From contig CAAFXE010000394.1 of NCBI GenBank assembly GCA_900766915.1, positions 1 to 51,620 on the forward strand: a stretch of DNA of 51,620 nt. The letters are read 5' to 3'. This DNA comes from Lachnospiraceae bacterium. Its GTDB lineage: Bacteria > Bacillota > Clostridia > Lachnospirales > Lachnospiraceae. Below the pieces are notes generated by a model. That model saw only the letters and a list, made by a program, of their open reading frames with translations, searched no databases and was not told the DNA's origin. Made by a program: the position numbers and the translations under genes. Below are positions 32,901-41,480 of the stretch, in pieces. Within the stretch, counting starts at the first letter, position 1; every line of letters begins with the position of its first letter.

Positions 32901-35900
32901 GCTCCCATGGCGGACGGGCTTTACAAGGTTGGAGATTCCTTTACGGTTTCTCTGATTTTTGACGAGATTGTTGACAGAAAAAACAGCTGTAATCTTTCAA
33001 GCGTTGTGGTGAATACATCCTGGGGAACAGCCTCTTATGTCGGTGGCGCAGATACAAACGTCCTCTATTTCAAGGGAACAATAGTGTCTAACGCAAGCAC
33101 AACGCTTTCTGTAAACGGGATTACGAACGCGAGCTATATCAAGGATATGTGTTCTGCATCATTAACACAAACAGCAAGCGGCAGCGGAGATACAACCGCA
33201 ACCGTTGATACCTCTATACCGAATTTCAACGTTACGGCGAACGGCATTACCAACGGCACGGGCAAAGCAACAATTAAGATAAATGCGGATAAAGCAAAAA
33301 CCACAGGAATGAGCTATGTCTGGTCGGATTCTGAAACTGCACCCATAAGTGGCTGGGTGGAGCTTTCATCCTCAGAGCTCACGAACGCAAAAAGCTCTTC
33401 GGGACTTTCTCTTTCTATCCGTAAGGAGCCGGGCAGCGGCGCAAGTAACGGTAAATGGTATCTTCATGTAAAAGCGGTTTACGATACCACGGGAGCATCG
33501 GCTTACCAAAACACCTGTCTTGATTTCGGCACGGCGGCAAGCCCCGGAGCGGGCAGCACGCCGCCAACGCTCACTGTTTCGGCAGATAATTCAAATTGGG
33601 CTACAAGCAGAAATATAAGCATTTCCGCACAAGGAGCGGAAGAACTGAAATACCGCAAGTCGGGTTCGACCTTGTGGACACCGATAAGCCTGCCTGCAAC
33701 AAGCGTTTCGGTTCAAGAAAATGGCTACTATACATTCCTGCTGACGGCTGGAGATGTTGCTATCACCAAAACCGTTCAGGTTGCGAAAATCGACCGGGAA
33801 AACCCTACGGCTTCTGTCGGAAACCTGACAAGAGATTCTGTTGAATCCCCGAAAAGCGGCGTTTATACAAAGCTTGTTTTGCCGATAACCTATGCCGACA
33901 CGCAGTCGGGAGTAGAAACTGTGCAGTACCAGTGGACGGACAGCACGACAACGCCGACTTCGTGGATTACGCTTCAGGCAGGCGCAACAACGGTTACTTA
34001 TACAGCGAATACCGAAAGCCAACCGACTGAAAAATATCTGCACCTTAAAGTTACGGACAACGTGGAATATACTGCTACAACCTATTCCTCCGCTTATACC
34101 GTGATTTCTCAAACGGCGGTTGATAATCATGCGCCGACAATCACCATAACAGGTGCACCGACAGGGTGGATAAACGATATGGCGACTTTGACATGGGAGT
34201 TGGCAGATTATAGTGAAAAAAATTATGAGGTAATCCTGCCGGACGGCAGAAAAGCAAGAACCGGTGCAGCTAAAGGGGAAGTCTGGGCAAGGCGGAACGG
34301 CACCTATACGGTAAAGGTGCGGGATTTGGACTATGGCGGGGAGAATACCGCCTCTGTTGTGGTGGATAAACTGGATTTTGATCCGCCGACCGTAACAGTA
34401 AGTGGCGGTTCTGACAGCTGGACGAATACCAATCAGACCTTTAAAATAACCGCAGACGATAATAGTCAAAGCGGCGTTGACGAAAAATGGTGTAAAATCG
34501 TTTCAACAACCGGGGAAATTCCGACCGAGGGACTGACGAAGTTTACCGGAAATACAATTACCGTAAGCGATGATGGCGAGCATTACGTTTATTACAAGGT
34601 TTATGACAAAACCGGTGATACGGAAACAGACAGAGAGGCGAACAAGACAGAGGGCTTTACAAAACTCATCAAAATAGATAAGACTGCGCCCACTATCGGG
34701 GAACTTTCCTACAGCTATCAGCCGACAAACTTATGGGAGTGGCTGATAGGAAAGGAAAGCCTGGTTATTACGGTTCCTGTGACGGAGGAAGGCAGCGGGG
34801 TGGGTGAAGTTACCTATACCATGACACCGGAGGGAGGTTCTGCTCAGAACAATACAGCCCAAATTCAGAATGGTTCGGCTGAAATTACCGTTTCTGCGAA
34901 CTTTAAGGGAACCATCAGCATTACCTGTACCGATCAGGCTGGAAATACATCGGCTGGAGTGACAGTGGGTACCTCCGGGAAAGGGCTCATCATTGAGGAC
35001 AATGCACCGGAGATCACCTTCGGCACATATACAGCAGCCTCCGGAATCACTGTAACGGTAAAGGATGCTGCGGACAATGCCATTTCCGCCGGACTGGCTT
35101 CTGTGACCTATCAGATAGGAAATGGTAGTGTAACTACGGTACAGCGTGATTTCACGACAAACATGGTAACTGAGGCCAGCTTTACCATAACGGCAGCTGA
35201 TATCCCGACCGGCGGTGTAGATATTGTTGTGAAAGCCACAGACAATGCGGGAAATGATAAGCAACAGTCTGTGAGGATAGCGAAATATAATGTCACCTAC
35301 GATGGCAGCACGAACGGAGGCGGTTCCACCACAAAGGCCTCAGATGTAATTCTTTCAGGTGGCGCGATAGACTTAACGCCGACAGCTACAAAACCGGGCT
35401 GGACCTTTGTAGGATGGAATACGAACCAGAATGCCACAGAGGGTCTTACTTCCCTTACAATGCAAGGTGAGGATATAACTCTGTATGCGATTTACAGTAA
35501 GGTGCTGACGCTCACCTGTTATTCCGGCCGTGCAGGAGATACGCAGACCAATACAGTAACGATTTACAACAAAGCGGCGGAAGGTCAGCTTACAGTACCG
35601 GCTGCAAGAGCGTGGGGAGTGCCGGATGAAAGTTATACCTTTTATGGTTATGCAACCAGCCCGAACCAATTCGAGGGAACGGTTGTTAACGGCAACAGTA
35701 CGATTTCTTTGTCGGAAGACACCTGTCTTTACGCAGTATATAGGAAAGCAATCACGGTTTCCTATGATGCGAATGGGGGAAGCGGAAGCGTAAATGCGCA
35801 AAAAGTTTTCCAGCAGGCGAATGTGTCAAATACCGTTGCCTATAAGGAAGCTTCTGTTGTGTTGCGGGACGGAACCGGCCTTAGCCGCATCGGCTACAGT

Positions 35901-38900
35901 TTTAGAGGCTGGATAAAGGGAAGCGGCACAGGAACTGCTATATCGGCAGGAACTTCCGTCACGCTAACGGCAGATACCACCCTCTATGCCAAGTGGACAG
36001 CTGCTACCGACACCTCCTACAAGGTCAACCACTACACCGAGGATCTGACAGGCGGCACCTGGACACTCCAAGGCACGGACAGTAAGATCGGTACTACCGG
36101 TGCTGCCCTCGCCCTCGCCGATCTGGCGGAGTCCATTCCTGGCTTCACTTACAAGGAAGGCAAAGCAGGCGGTTCTGTGGTTACTTCCACCACCATTCTG
36201 GCAGATGGCTCCAGAGTGATAGATCTGTACTACACCAGAAACGCCTACACCCTTACCCTGAATAAGGGCACCGGCATTTCAGATGTTACTGGCGCAGGTT
36301 CCTACAAGTATGGGCAATCCGTCTCTGCGAATGCTGCGGTTTCTGCTGGCCACACCTGGAAGAATTGGACGGGGGATCAGACTTCCGCCGATCAGAAGTT
36401 CTCCTTCACCATGCCTGCAAGCAATGTGACCTTGACCGCCAATGCCACCATCAACCAGTACACTGTGACCTTCAACGCCAACGGCCACGGTACCGCTCCC
36501 GGTTCTCAGACCGTAAACTACGGCGGCAAAGCAGTCCAGCCTGCTGCTCTTACAGAAACGGGTTATACCTTCGATGGTTGGTATAAGGAAGATGCTTGCG
36601 AAAACAAGTGGGACTTCACTGCTGACAAAGTTACTTCCAACATCACTCTCTATGCCAAGTGGACAGCAAGTACTTATACAGTAACCTACCATCTGACAAA
36701 TCCGGATGGAACTCCTTATACTCCGGGAGAGGTCAATTATACCTATGGACAGGGACTGAATCTGTCTGTACCAATCCAGGAAGGCTTTGCTTTCAGTGGA
36801 TGGTATGACAATGCTAGTTATACTGGTACAAAATATACAGCGATTGGTAAAACGGTAACAGGTGACAAGGAATACTATGCGTATTATCAGGATGTTGCAA
36901 AACCTTCCATCAGCGTAAGTGCCAACGGTTATCAGACAGGTGAGAATGGATGGTGGAGAAACAATTCATCTGAGCAGGTCAAATTCAATGTAACGTATTC
37001 CGATAATGTGAGTGTTACTGAATTGTGGGTGAAGGTAGATAACGGTGTATTTACACAGATTACAACGTTTGCTCCGAGTGGGCTATTCTCCTATACTGCT
37101 CTGCAGGAGGGAGAACATACCTATACCTTCAAGGCCGTGGATGCAGCGGGCAATGAAACAGAGACTGCTGCCCATACAGCAAAGCTGGATACAGGAAAAC
37201 CGGAAATCGGAACCATTACCTTCGATTATAAAGCAGCCAATATCTTTGACTGGATCATAGGAAAAGACAGTCTGATTATCTATATTCCTGTGACGGATAA
37301 CACCAGTGGCGTCAAAACTCTTATGTATACCGAAACTCCATCAGGTGGTACAGCTGAGACAAAGACGATCACGCTTTCCGGCACGACTGGAACACAGACG
37401 GCAAACCTGAAACTGGATGCCGACTGGAAAGGAACAATTACCAATATCACCTGTACAGACGCTGCAGGAAATGTATCTGATTCAAAAGGCATCGAAGGCG
37501 CAGGAAACGGCATTATTGTAGAAGATAATGCACCTGAGATTACTATTCTGGCAGATCGTGGCATAACAGATGCTTCATCTACAAGTCAGAGTGGAACAGA
37601 ACTTTCAACAGAATACTATGATTCAGCACCTAATCTGCTTGTTACGGTAAAAGATGATGCAGAGAATGCAATTTCAGCTGGATTGAAATCTGTTACCTGG
37701 AAGCTTGGTGAAGGCACAGTACAGAATGTTGGAGGAGAATTCCAGTCTTCCATGAAGATACAATGCAGCTTCACAATCAGTGATCTGCAAGGAAGAACAG
37801 GTTCTCTGACATTGACTGTAAATACAGAGGATCAGGCAGGCAATACTGCAAGTGAAACGGTAACAGTTCATATAAAAGGAAAGGAAGAAAAACCGAATCC
37901 TTCCGTGGATTATGTACAGGAAAAGCTGACTGACCTTATTCCAAATGCAACATATGTGATCGAAGGAGAAAACCTCATAGAAGAAACCATCACAGCAGAT
38001 GATCAGGGCTATGTTGCAATCAAAGAGGCATGGTTTGGCAAAGATATTCAGATATCCAAACGTGGAGGAACAACCACACTTGATAGTGATAAAGCCAATG
38101 TATCGATTGCATCCCGAACTGCAGCTCCTTCTGTAACAAAGACCAATGAGACAATCAAAGGCAAGAAGGATGGAACACTGACAAGAGTCGACACAACGAT
38201 GGAATACCGTGTTGATGGCGGCAGTAACTGGACATCCATCAACGAAAGCAATATCACGGAAGGTCGTATCACAGGTCTTGGACCATGTACAATCCAGATT
38301 CGTGAGAAAGCAACGACAAGTTCGCCTCATGGAGAAGTACAGACTGTAACCATCGCAGAAGGCAGAACTCTGACCGTTACTTTTGTTTCCAATGGTGGAA
38401 GCAGCATTGCGTCCATTACCGGAAAGTCATGGGAAGGTACCGTTACCAAGCCGGAAAATCCGCTGAAAGAGGGATATAACTTCGAAGGATGGTATCGGGA
38501 AAATACCTTTGAAACAATCTGGCATTTTACATCAGAAACAGGGGCAGACAAACTTACCGATGATGTTACTCTCTATGCAAAATGGACGTTGAATGAACCG
38601 TCCGTGACATTGACTGCTGACGGCGGAACGACCAATCCAGTTACCGGAGTTATCCAAGCTGTCTATAATAACGGTAATACCCTCATCGCTCTGACAGCAG
38701 AACCCTCCCATGCTGCAGTACCGGAAGGCAGCAGTTCCAATATTACCTATACCTATCAATGGTACAGAGACGGTCAGGTACTGACGGATATGGACAGCAC
38801 AGTCAGAAGCCTGGATTTGAAGGATGTAAATCAGAGCGGAACCTATACAGTGAAAGTGACGGCGAAGGATGAAGAAGGACGAACCTCGGAGGCGGGTAGC

Positions 38901-41342
38901 AGCAATGAAGTGATTGTGAACATTGCGAAAGCACCCATTACCTTTACTGTGTCAGAGAATACACATTCCTACGATGCCACTGCTAAAACAGCTTCAGTGG
39001 AGCAGACAGCAGGAGAGAGCCCTCGGATTGATTCGACGAAATATCAGGTCAGCTATGAGCAGAACGGCAATAAGGTTGATGCTCCGAAGGATGCCGGAAC
39101 CTATGATGTCATGGTGACTCTGATAGATGATAACTTCAGTCATTTTGGACAGTCAGATTCTGTCACGAAGCAGAAAGTTGGAGAGCTGATTATTAAAAAG
39201 AAGCAGGTCACATCCGTATGGAAAAATCTGACCGCAGAGTATAACGGCACCGCGCAGGCTCCTGTATGCACGACGCTGGTTGGGCTGATGAAAGCCGATG
39301 CGGGGCAGGACGATGCAGGCCGGAAATATGTCTCTGCCGATTTTACAGCAGAGCAGCGACTTACCAATGCGGGTACAAAGCGTCTGACGGCCGCTCTGGC
39401 AGGAACAAGGGCAGACAACTATCAGCTGACCAATGCGGAGATAAATTTCACAGTGCAGAAGGCTCCGGTGACATTTGCGGTAGCAGATCATTTTGTTCAG
39501 GCAGACGGTCATGCACACAGGGCAACGGTGTCAGCTTATGTAAATGGAAAAGTATTTGGCACAGATAAATATACAATTACCTACCGGACTGCCGCAGGAC
39601 AGACTGTGGATGAACCTACAGATGCAGGAAACTACGGAATTTATGCGAAGCTGACGGATGCGAACTATCGGCACAGCGGAACCGCTGAGGCGACGGCTCG
39701 TCAGATCGGAGTGCTGACCATTTACCGGAACCAGACACAGACGCCAAAAACCTATACGGTGAAATACGCATCCGGAGCAGAGGAAGCTTCCGAAGTGACA
39801 GGGGATCTCCCGGCGGAACAGACAGGGCTTTCTGAAGGTACTCTGATTTATCTGCCGGGAAAAGGTACTTTGTCAAGAACAGGGTATGCCTTTACCGGAT
39901 GGCTGCTGAATGGAAAGCTGTATCAGCCGGGTGAAACCTTCACCATGCCGGCAAGAAATGTGACCATCACGGCATGCTGGAAAGAAGCCACCTATCGTAT
40001 CAGCGGTGTGGTGGATCAGGAGGGTAATCCGTTATACCATGCAGTTGTCACACTAAAGCGTGGCTCAGAAATTATCGGTGAAACCACAACAGACACAGAG
40101 GGAGAATACCGCTTTGAAGGTGTTATGCCTGGGCTGTATAATCTGATTACCTCTTATGATGGTATTATCACCACGGTTAAGGTACTGATTGTGGATGCGG
40201 ACGCAGTACAAAATGCGACGCTGCCTGCAGGAAGAACAAACTCGATTCTGGATGTAATGGCAGGAGCACCGGCCGTGGTTGTAGGAAATCTGGAAAAGCT
40301 GTTCCGGATTTCAGAAGGATCCAACTCCCCGGCATATCCGGAAATATATACAGCTAATGATAAAAATGTGGTAGAAACTGGCGGTACAGTGGAAATCAGA
40401 TTAACGGTGGAAAAGGTTGCCGAACCTGATCAGACAGGGGCGGATCTTTTGAAAGAAGCCATGAAGAAACTTCCTGAAGCCTTCAATTACCAGACAGAGC
40501 TATATCTGGATCTTGTCCTGCAGAAAACTGTATATTCTGCAGCAGTCGGTGGAAGTGGATCAGCTGTTACAGAAACATTGTCGGATTCCCATGTAATTTT
40601 GGAATCTGTGATTTCACTACCATCAAATTTACAGAACCGGAGGTTTTATAAAGTATACCGGATCCATCAAAATGCACCGGGCGATATCGTGTTGGAAGAA
40701 CTGACAGAACAGCCAAATACAGAGGGTGAATATTTCGAACTGAATCCTGAAAATACAGAGATGACGATTCATGCAAGGAAGTATTCCGTCTATACTGTTG
40801 CTGCTTCTGACTATGTGGCGCCTCAGCCTGCAAATCCGGAAAGATCCGAAGAAACTGGAGAACATTTCGTTACCGGACTTCCGGAGGAGACCATACAGTT
40901 GCCGGAAGAAGAAAAGAAGGCGAAGAACAGTCAGATCAATGAGAATCCTCTGGACAAAGAGACGAAATTGCCAGAAGAAAGTGATGCAGAGACGGAAAAA
41001 ACAGAGGTAATCCCAGAGGATATCCCGAAAGAGGAGGTTCCTGTGGAAGAAACGATAACAAATGAGACAATTGGAAAACCTTTCGTTCTGCTGAACGTCA
41101 TGCTGACGCTGCTTTCCCTTGCGATAGCAGCACTGATGATGATGAGCAGACAGGAGAAAAAACTCAAAATTGCCGTTGCGATAGTCGCAGTAATTTCATT
41201 GTTGATTCTTCTGCTGACATTGGGCTTTCATGGAGTACGTCTTGCAGATCTTAGAACAATTCTTTTTGCGGTGTTAGTTGCGGCACAGGTTATTTTGGGC
41301 CTGACCGGTATCAACCGAGAGGATAAGAAGGAAGAAGTATAA
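29931..41342 (+). CDS. Giant multi-domain surface protein (adhesin-like)
   Basis: The protein of about 3,803 residues is read from ATG 29931 (GGAGG 7 nt upstream; an earlier in-frame codon at 29904 lacks a site). The signal peptide is MLTFAMVLSMIPVTAFAEED. Two CTHxHDETCG motifs follow (about 38-98). Domains by eye: InlB-type repeat at about 426-493 (LNLLAQWK-like ending), Calx-beta at 676-787, many Ig-like 'TDxAGN' modules at about 930-2780, InlB-type repeats at 1790-2320, 2815-2887 and 3277-3354, MBG/YDG-type domains at 3000-3270, and a carboxypeptidase-regulatory-like domain at 3355-3434 (ISGVVDQEGNPLYHAVVTLK). An acidic stalk and three C-terminal TMs (3718-3794) end it. No LPXTG sorting signal is present. 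It is likely a wall-spanning adhesin or matrix-binding protein. Two sections are near-duplicates, and base composition shifts inside the gene. Confidence 0.88.
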   Translation: MKKRIQKRMLAWMLTFAMVLSMIPVTAFAEEDLQSTECTHSHDETCGYVEAVDEIPCDQECTDTDEDGLIDHVEECAYTPAVEGQPCTHVHDETCGGVIVEQPKKEIEEESMAEDTRTLAEDLLQTLLEQYFEGVDTGEIYQVILEMNTDTRLGMIDAYEELLAALTEEDEYNESLWELLGEIYCGISDAAENEQTQLPVFYQTNVMALERSDSIELKRISGSGNAFVYHSFQEITEFTAGKTYAFLDSLYGEEDAVSALGSGAILKVTTATNSSSKYIKRKYGDDAAVKVYVDVITRGRDFDSCIIGGLYEVPNSGTPTEYRYFCGYGGAQNCGPYYAYNYEVQSLTYENVSASLKDIEKQGSANPEDYTVMITYDENQCKTLDAGSYTVRIPDPASDQVIIVVSDSEGNSITAKFQCPLAVRYDGNAENVSNVPSVQAAWKGESSKISLQKPTRTGYLFVNWKDAETATAYSEGQSFTPAKSMNLLAQWKDNQAPNVGYTPTQVMTGDSDSAVKDAVQAALTVTDNEPVSECNVTVTLQSDFTKTPGNKDVTVKVTDKAGNTTTMTCSVYVSSYVDISTPVFTASTKKLISTLKNPGTDAVTESGFVWGVMNSPSLTVNNGKAKTATKASKAGDIISVTADNLQKGVKYYARAYITADGITYYSEEIEIGLGLPAYGSFTITNNNNHTFTVTRSGGSEGAQTVYFRTVNGSAVGGTHFTHKNDTLTFNAGVTSQTITITENTANTAYSGKPATAYSNADRTYSVEIYRVTGGGTLGDTTSATRTMENDNGYTVERSIYNEQVINGPQEQTTRGDYNDDKLGWTKDNSYQAAIETISIKDSLLSGIRNYWTNTAQNLYYQLSFTAWEGEPGYQAVQISPGESLDTSAYPYDNELQGSLSSAYYMALFEHNGTGQSSKKLMHSFPRSNNTKSLSCSGRVVENNYVRFDILQEKLSVGYGACGTGSDKWYTEEVKHHFLLNDTTEPQLVAVAPMADGLYKVGDSFTVSLIFDEIVDRKNSCNLSSVVVNTSWGTASYVGGADTNVLYFKGTIVSNASTTLSVNGITNASYIKDMCSASLTQTASGSGDTTATVDTSIPNFNVTANGITNGTGKATIKINADKAKTTGMSYVWSDSETAPISGWVELSSSELTNAKSSSGLSLSIRKEPGSGASNGKWYLHVKAVYDTTGASAYQNTCLDFGTAASPGAGSTPPTLTVSADNSNWATSRNISISAQGAEELKYRKSGSTLWTPISLPATSVSVQENGYYTFLLTAGDVAITKTVQVAKIDRENPTASVGNLTRDSVESPKSGVYTKLVLPITYADTQSGVETVQYQWTDSTTTPTSWITLQAGATTVTYTANTESQPTEKYLHLKVTDNVEYTATTYSSAYTVISQTAVDNHAPTITITGAPTGWINDMATLTWELADYSEKNYEVILPDGRKARTGAAKGEVWARRNGTYTVKVRDLDYGGENTASVVVDKLDFDPPTVTVSGGSDSWTNTNQTFKITADDNSQSGVDEKWCKIVSTTGEIPTEGLTKFTGNTITVSDDGEHYVYYKVYDKTGDTETDREANKTEGFTKLIKIDKTAPTIGELSYSYQPTNLWEWLIGKESLVITVPVTEEGSGVGEVTYTMTPEGGSAQNNTAQIQNGSAEITVSANFKGTISITCTDQAGNTSAGVTVGTSGKGLIIEDNAPEITFGTYTAASGITVTVKDAADNAISAGLASVTYQIGNGSVTTVQRDFTTNMVTEASFTITAADIPTGGVDIVVKATDNAGNDKQQSVRIAKYNVTYDGSTNGGGSTTKASDVILSGGAIDLTPTATKPGWTFVGWNTNQNATEGLTSLTMQGEDITLYAIYSKVLTLTCYSGRAGDTQTNTVTIYNKAAEGQLTVPAARAWGVPDESYTFYGYATSPNQFEGTVVNGNSTISLSEDTCLYAVYRKAITVSYDANGGSGSVNAQKVFQQANVSNTVAYKEASVVLRDGTGLSRIGYSFRGWIKGSGTGTAISAGTSVTLTADTTLYAKWTAATDTSYKVNHYTEDLTGGTWTLQGTDSKIGTTGAALALADLAESIPGFTYKEGKAGGSVVTSTTILADGSRVIDLYYTRNAYTLTLNKGTGISDVTGAGSYKYGQSVSANAAVSAGHTWKNWTGDQTSADQKFSFTMPASNVTLTANATINQYTVTFNANGHGTAPGSQTVNYGGKAVQPAALTETGYTFDGWYKEDACENKWDFTADKVTSNITLYAKWTASTYTVTYHLTNPDGTPYTPGEVNYTYGQGLNLSVPIQEGFAFSGWYDNASYTGTKYTAIGKTVTGDKEYYAYYQDVAKPSISVSANGYQTGENGWWRNNSSEQVKFNVTYSDNVSVTELWVKVDNGVFTQITTFAPSGLFSYTALQEGEHTYTFKAVDAAGNETETAAHTAKLDTGKPEIGTITFDYKAANIFDWIIGKDSLIIYIPVTDNTSGVKTLMYTETPSGGTAETKTITLSGTTGTQTANLKLDADWKGTITNITCTDAAGNVSDSKGIEGAGNGIIVEDNAPEITILADRGITDASSTSQSGTELSTEYYDSAPNLLVTVKDDAENAISAGLKSVTWKLGEGTVQNVGGEFQSSMKIQCSFTISDLQGRTGSLTLTVNTEDQAGNTASETVTVHIKGKEEKPNPSVDYVQEKLTDLIPNATYVIEGENLIEETITADDQGYVAIKEAWFGKDIQISKRGGTTTLDSDKANVSIASRTAAPSVTKTNETIKGKKDGTLTRVDTTMEYRVDGGSNWTSINESNITEGRITGLGPCTIQIREKATTSSPHGEVQTVTIAEGRTLTVTFVSNGGSSIASITGKSWEGTVTKPENPLKEGYNFEGWYRENTFETIWHFTSETGADKLTDDVTLYAKWTLNEPSVTLTADGGTTNPVTGVIQAVYNNGNTLIALTAEPSHAAVPEGSSSNITYTYQWYRDGQVLTDMDSTVRSLDLKDVNQSGTYTVKVTAKDEEGRTSEAGSSNEVIVNIAKAPITFTVSENTHSYDATAKTASVEQTAGESPRIDSTKYQVSYEQNGNKVDAPKDAGTYDVMVTLIDDNFSHFGQSDSVTKQKVGELIIKKKQVTSVWKNLTAEYNGTAQAPVCTTLVGLMKADAGQDDAGRKYVSADFTAEQRLTNAGTKRLTAALAGTRADNYQLTNAEINFTVQKAPVTFAVADHFVQADGHAHRATVSAYVNGKVFGTDKYTITYRTAAGQTVDEPTDAGNYGIYAKLTDANYRHSGTAEATARQIGVLTIYRNQTQTPKTYTVKYASGAEEASEVTGDLPAEQTGLSEGTLIYLPGKGTLSRTGYAFTGWLLNGKLYQPGETFTMPARNVTITACWKEATYRISGVVDQEGNPLYHAVVTLKRGSEIIGETTTDTEGEYRFEGVMPGLYNLITSYDGIITTVKVLIVDADAVQNATLPAGRTNSILDVMAGAPAVVVGNLEKLFRISEGSNSPAYPEIYTANDKNVVETGGTVEIRLTVEKVAEPDQTGADLLKEAMKKLPEAFNYQTELYLDLVLQKTVYSAAVGGSGSAVTETLSDSHVILESVISLPSNLQNRRFYKVYRIHQNAPGDIVLEELTEQPNTEGEYFELNPENTEMTIHARKYSVYTVAASDYVAPQPANPERSEETGEHFVTGLPEETIQLPEEEKKAKNSQINENPLDKETKLPEESDAETEKTEVIPEDIPKEEVPVEETITNETIGKPFVLLNVMLTLLSLAIAALMMMSRQEKKLKIAVAIVAVISLLILLLTLGFHGVRLADLRTILFAVLVAAQVILGLTGINREDKKEEV

Positions 41343-41346
41343 GGTT

Positions 41347-41379
41347 ATCATTTTTGGGTCTATCCGGCAAAGAAAGTGT
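41347..41379 (+). pseudogene. Vestige of an FtsX/MacB permease 3' end
   Basis: About 33 nt here match the MacB-like permease gene at 24247-24279 with one missing base and one or two substitutions; the permease codes there for FGVYPAKK. The missing base breaks the frame. It lies between the giant gene and the CapA-like gene and is too short to be functional. It suggests that a related transporter locus once stood here. Confidence 0.55.
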
Positions 41380-41480
41380 TGCTTTGGTATCTTTTGTATT
41401 TTATGATATTCCTGAAAAGCTATTTGCGAAGGAAAAGAGATATATTAATGAAGAACATATGAGAGATGGAGTTATCATCA

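Noticed and set aside
33591..34469. A long antisense open frame of 292 codons inside the giant gene, and similar ones at 37674-38330 and 34731-35264.
   Set aside because: They are antisense to one continuous 3,803-codon frame, have no ribosome binding site and translate into Cys/Arg/Ile-rich sequence without domains. They reflect codon bias of the sense strand.
41083..41342. Sortase-type anchor on the giant protein.
   Set aside because: No LPXTG-like motif precedes the hydrophobic region; instead there are three membrane segments.
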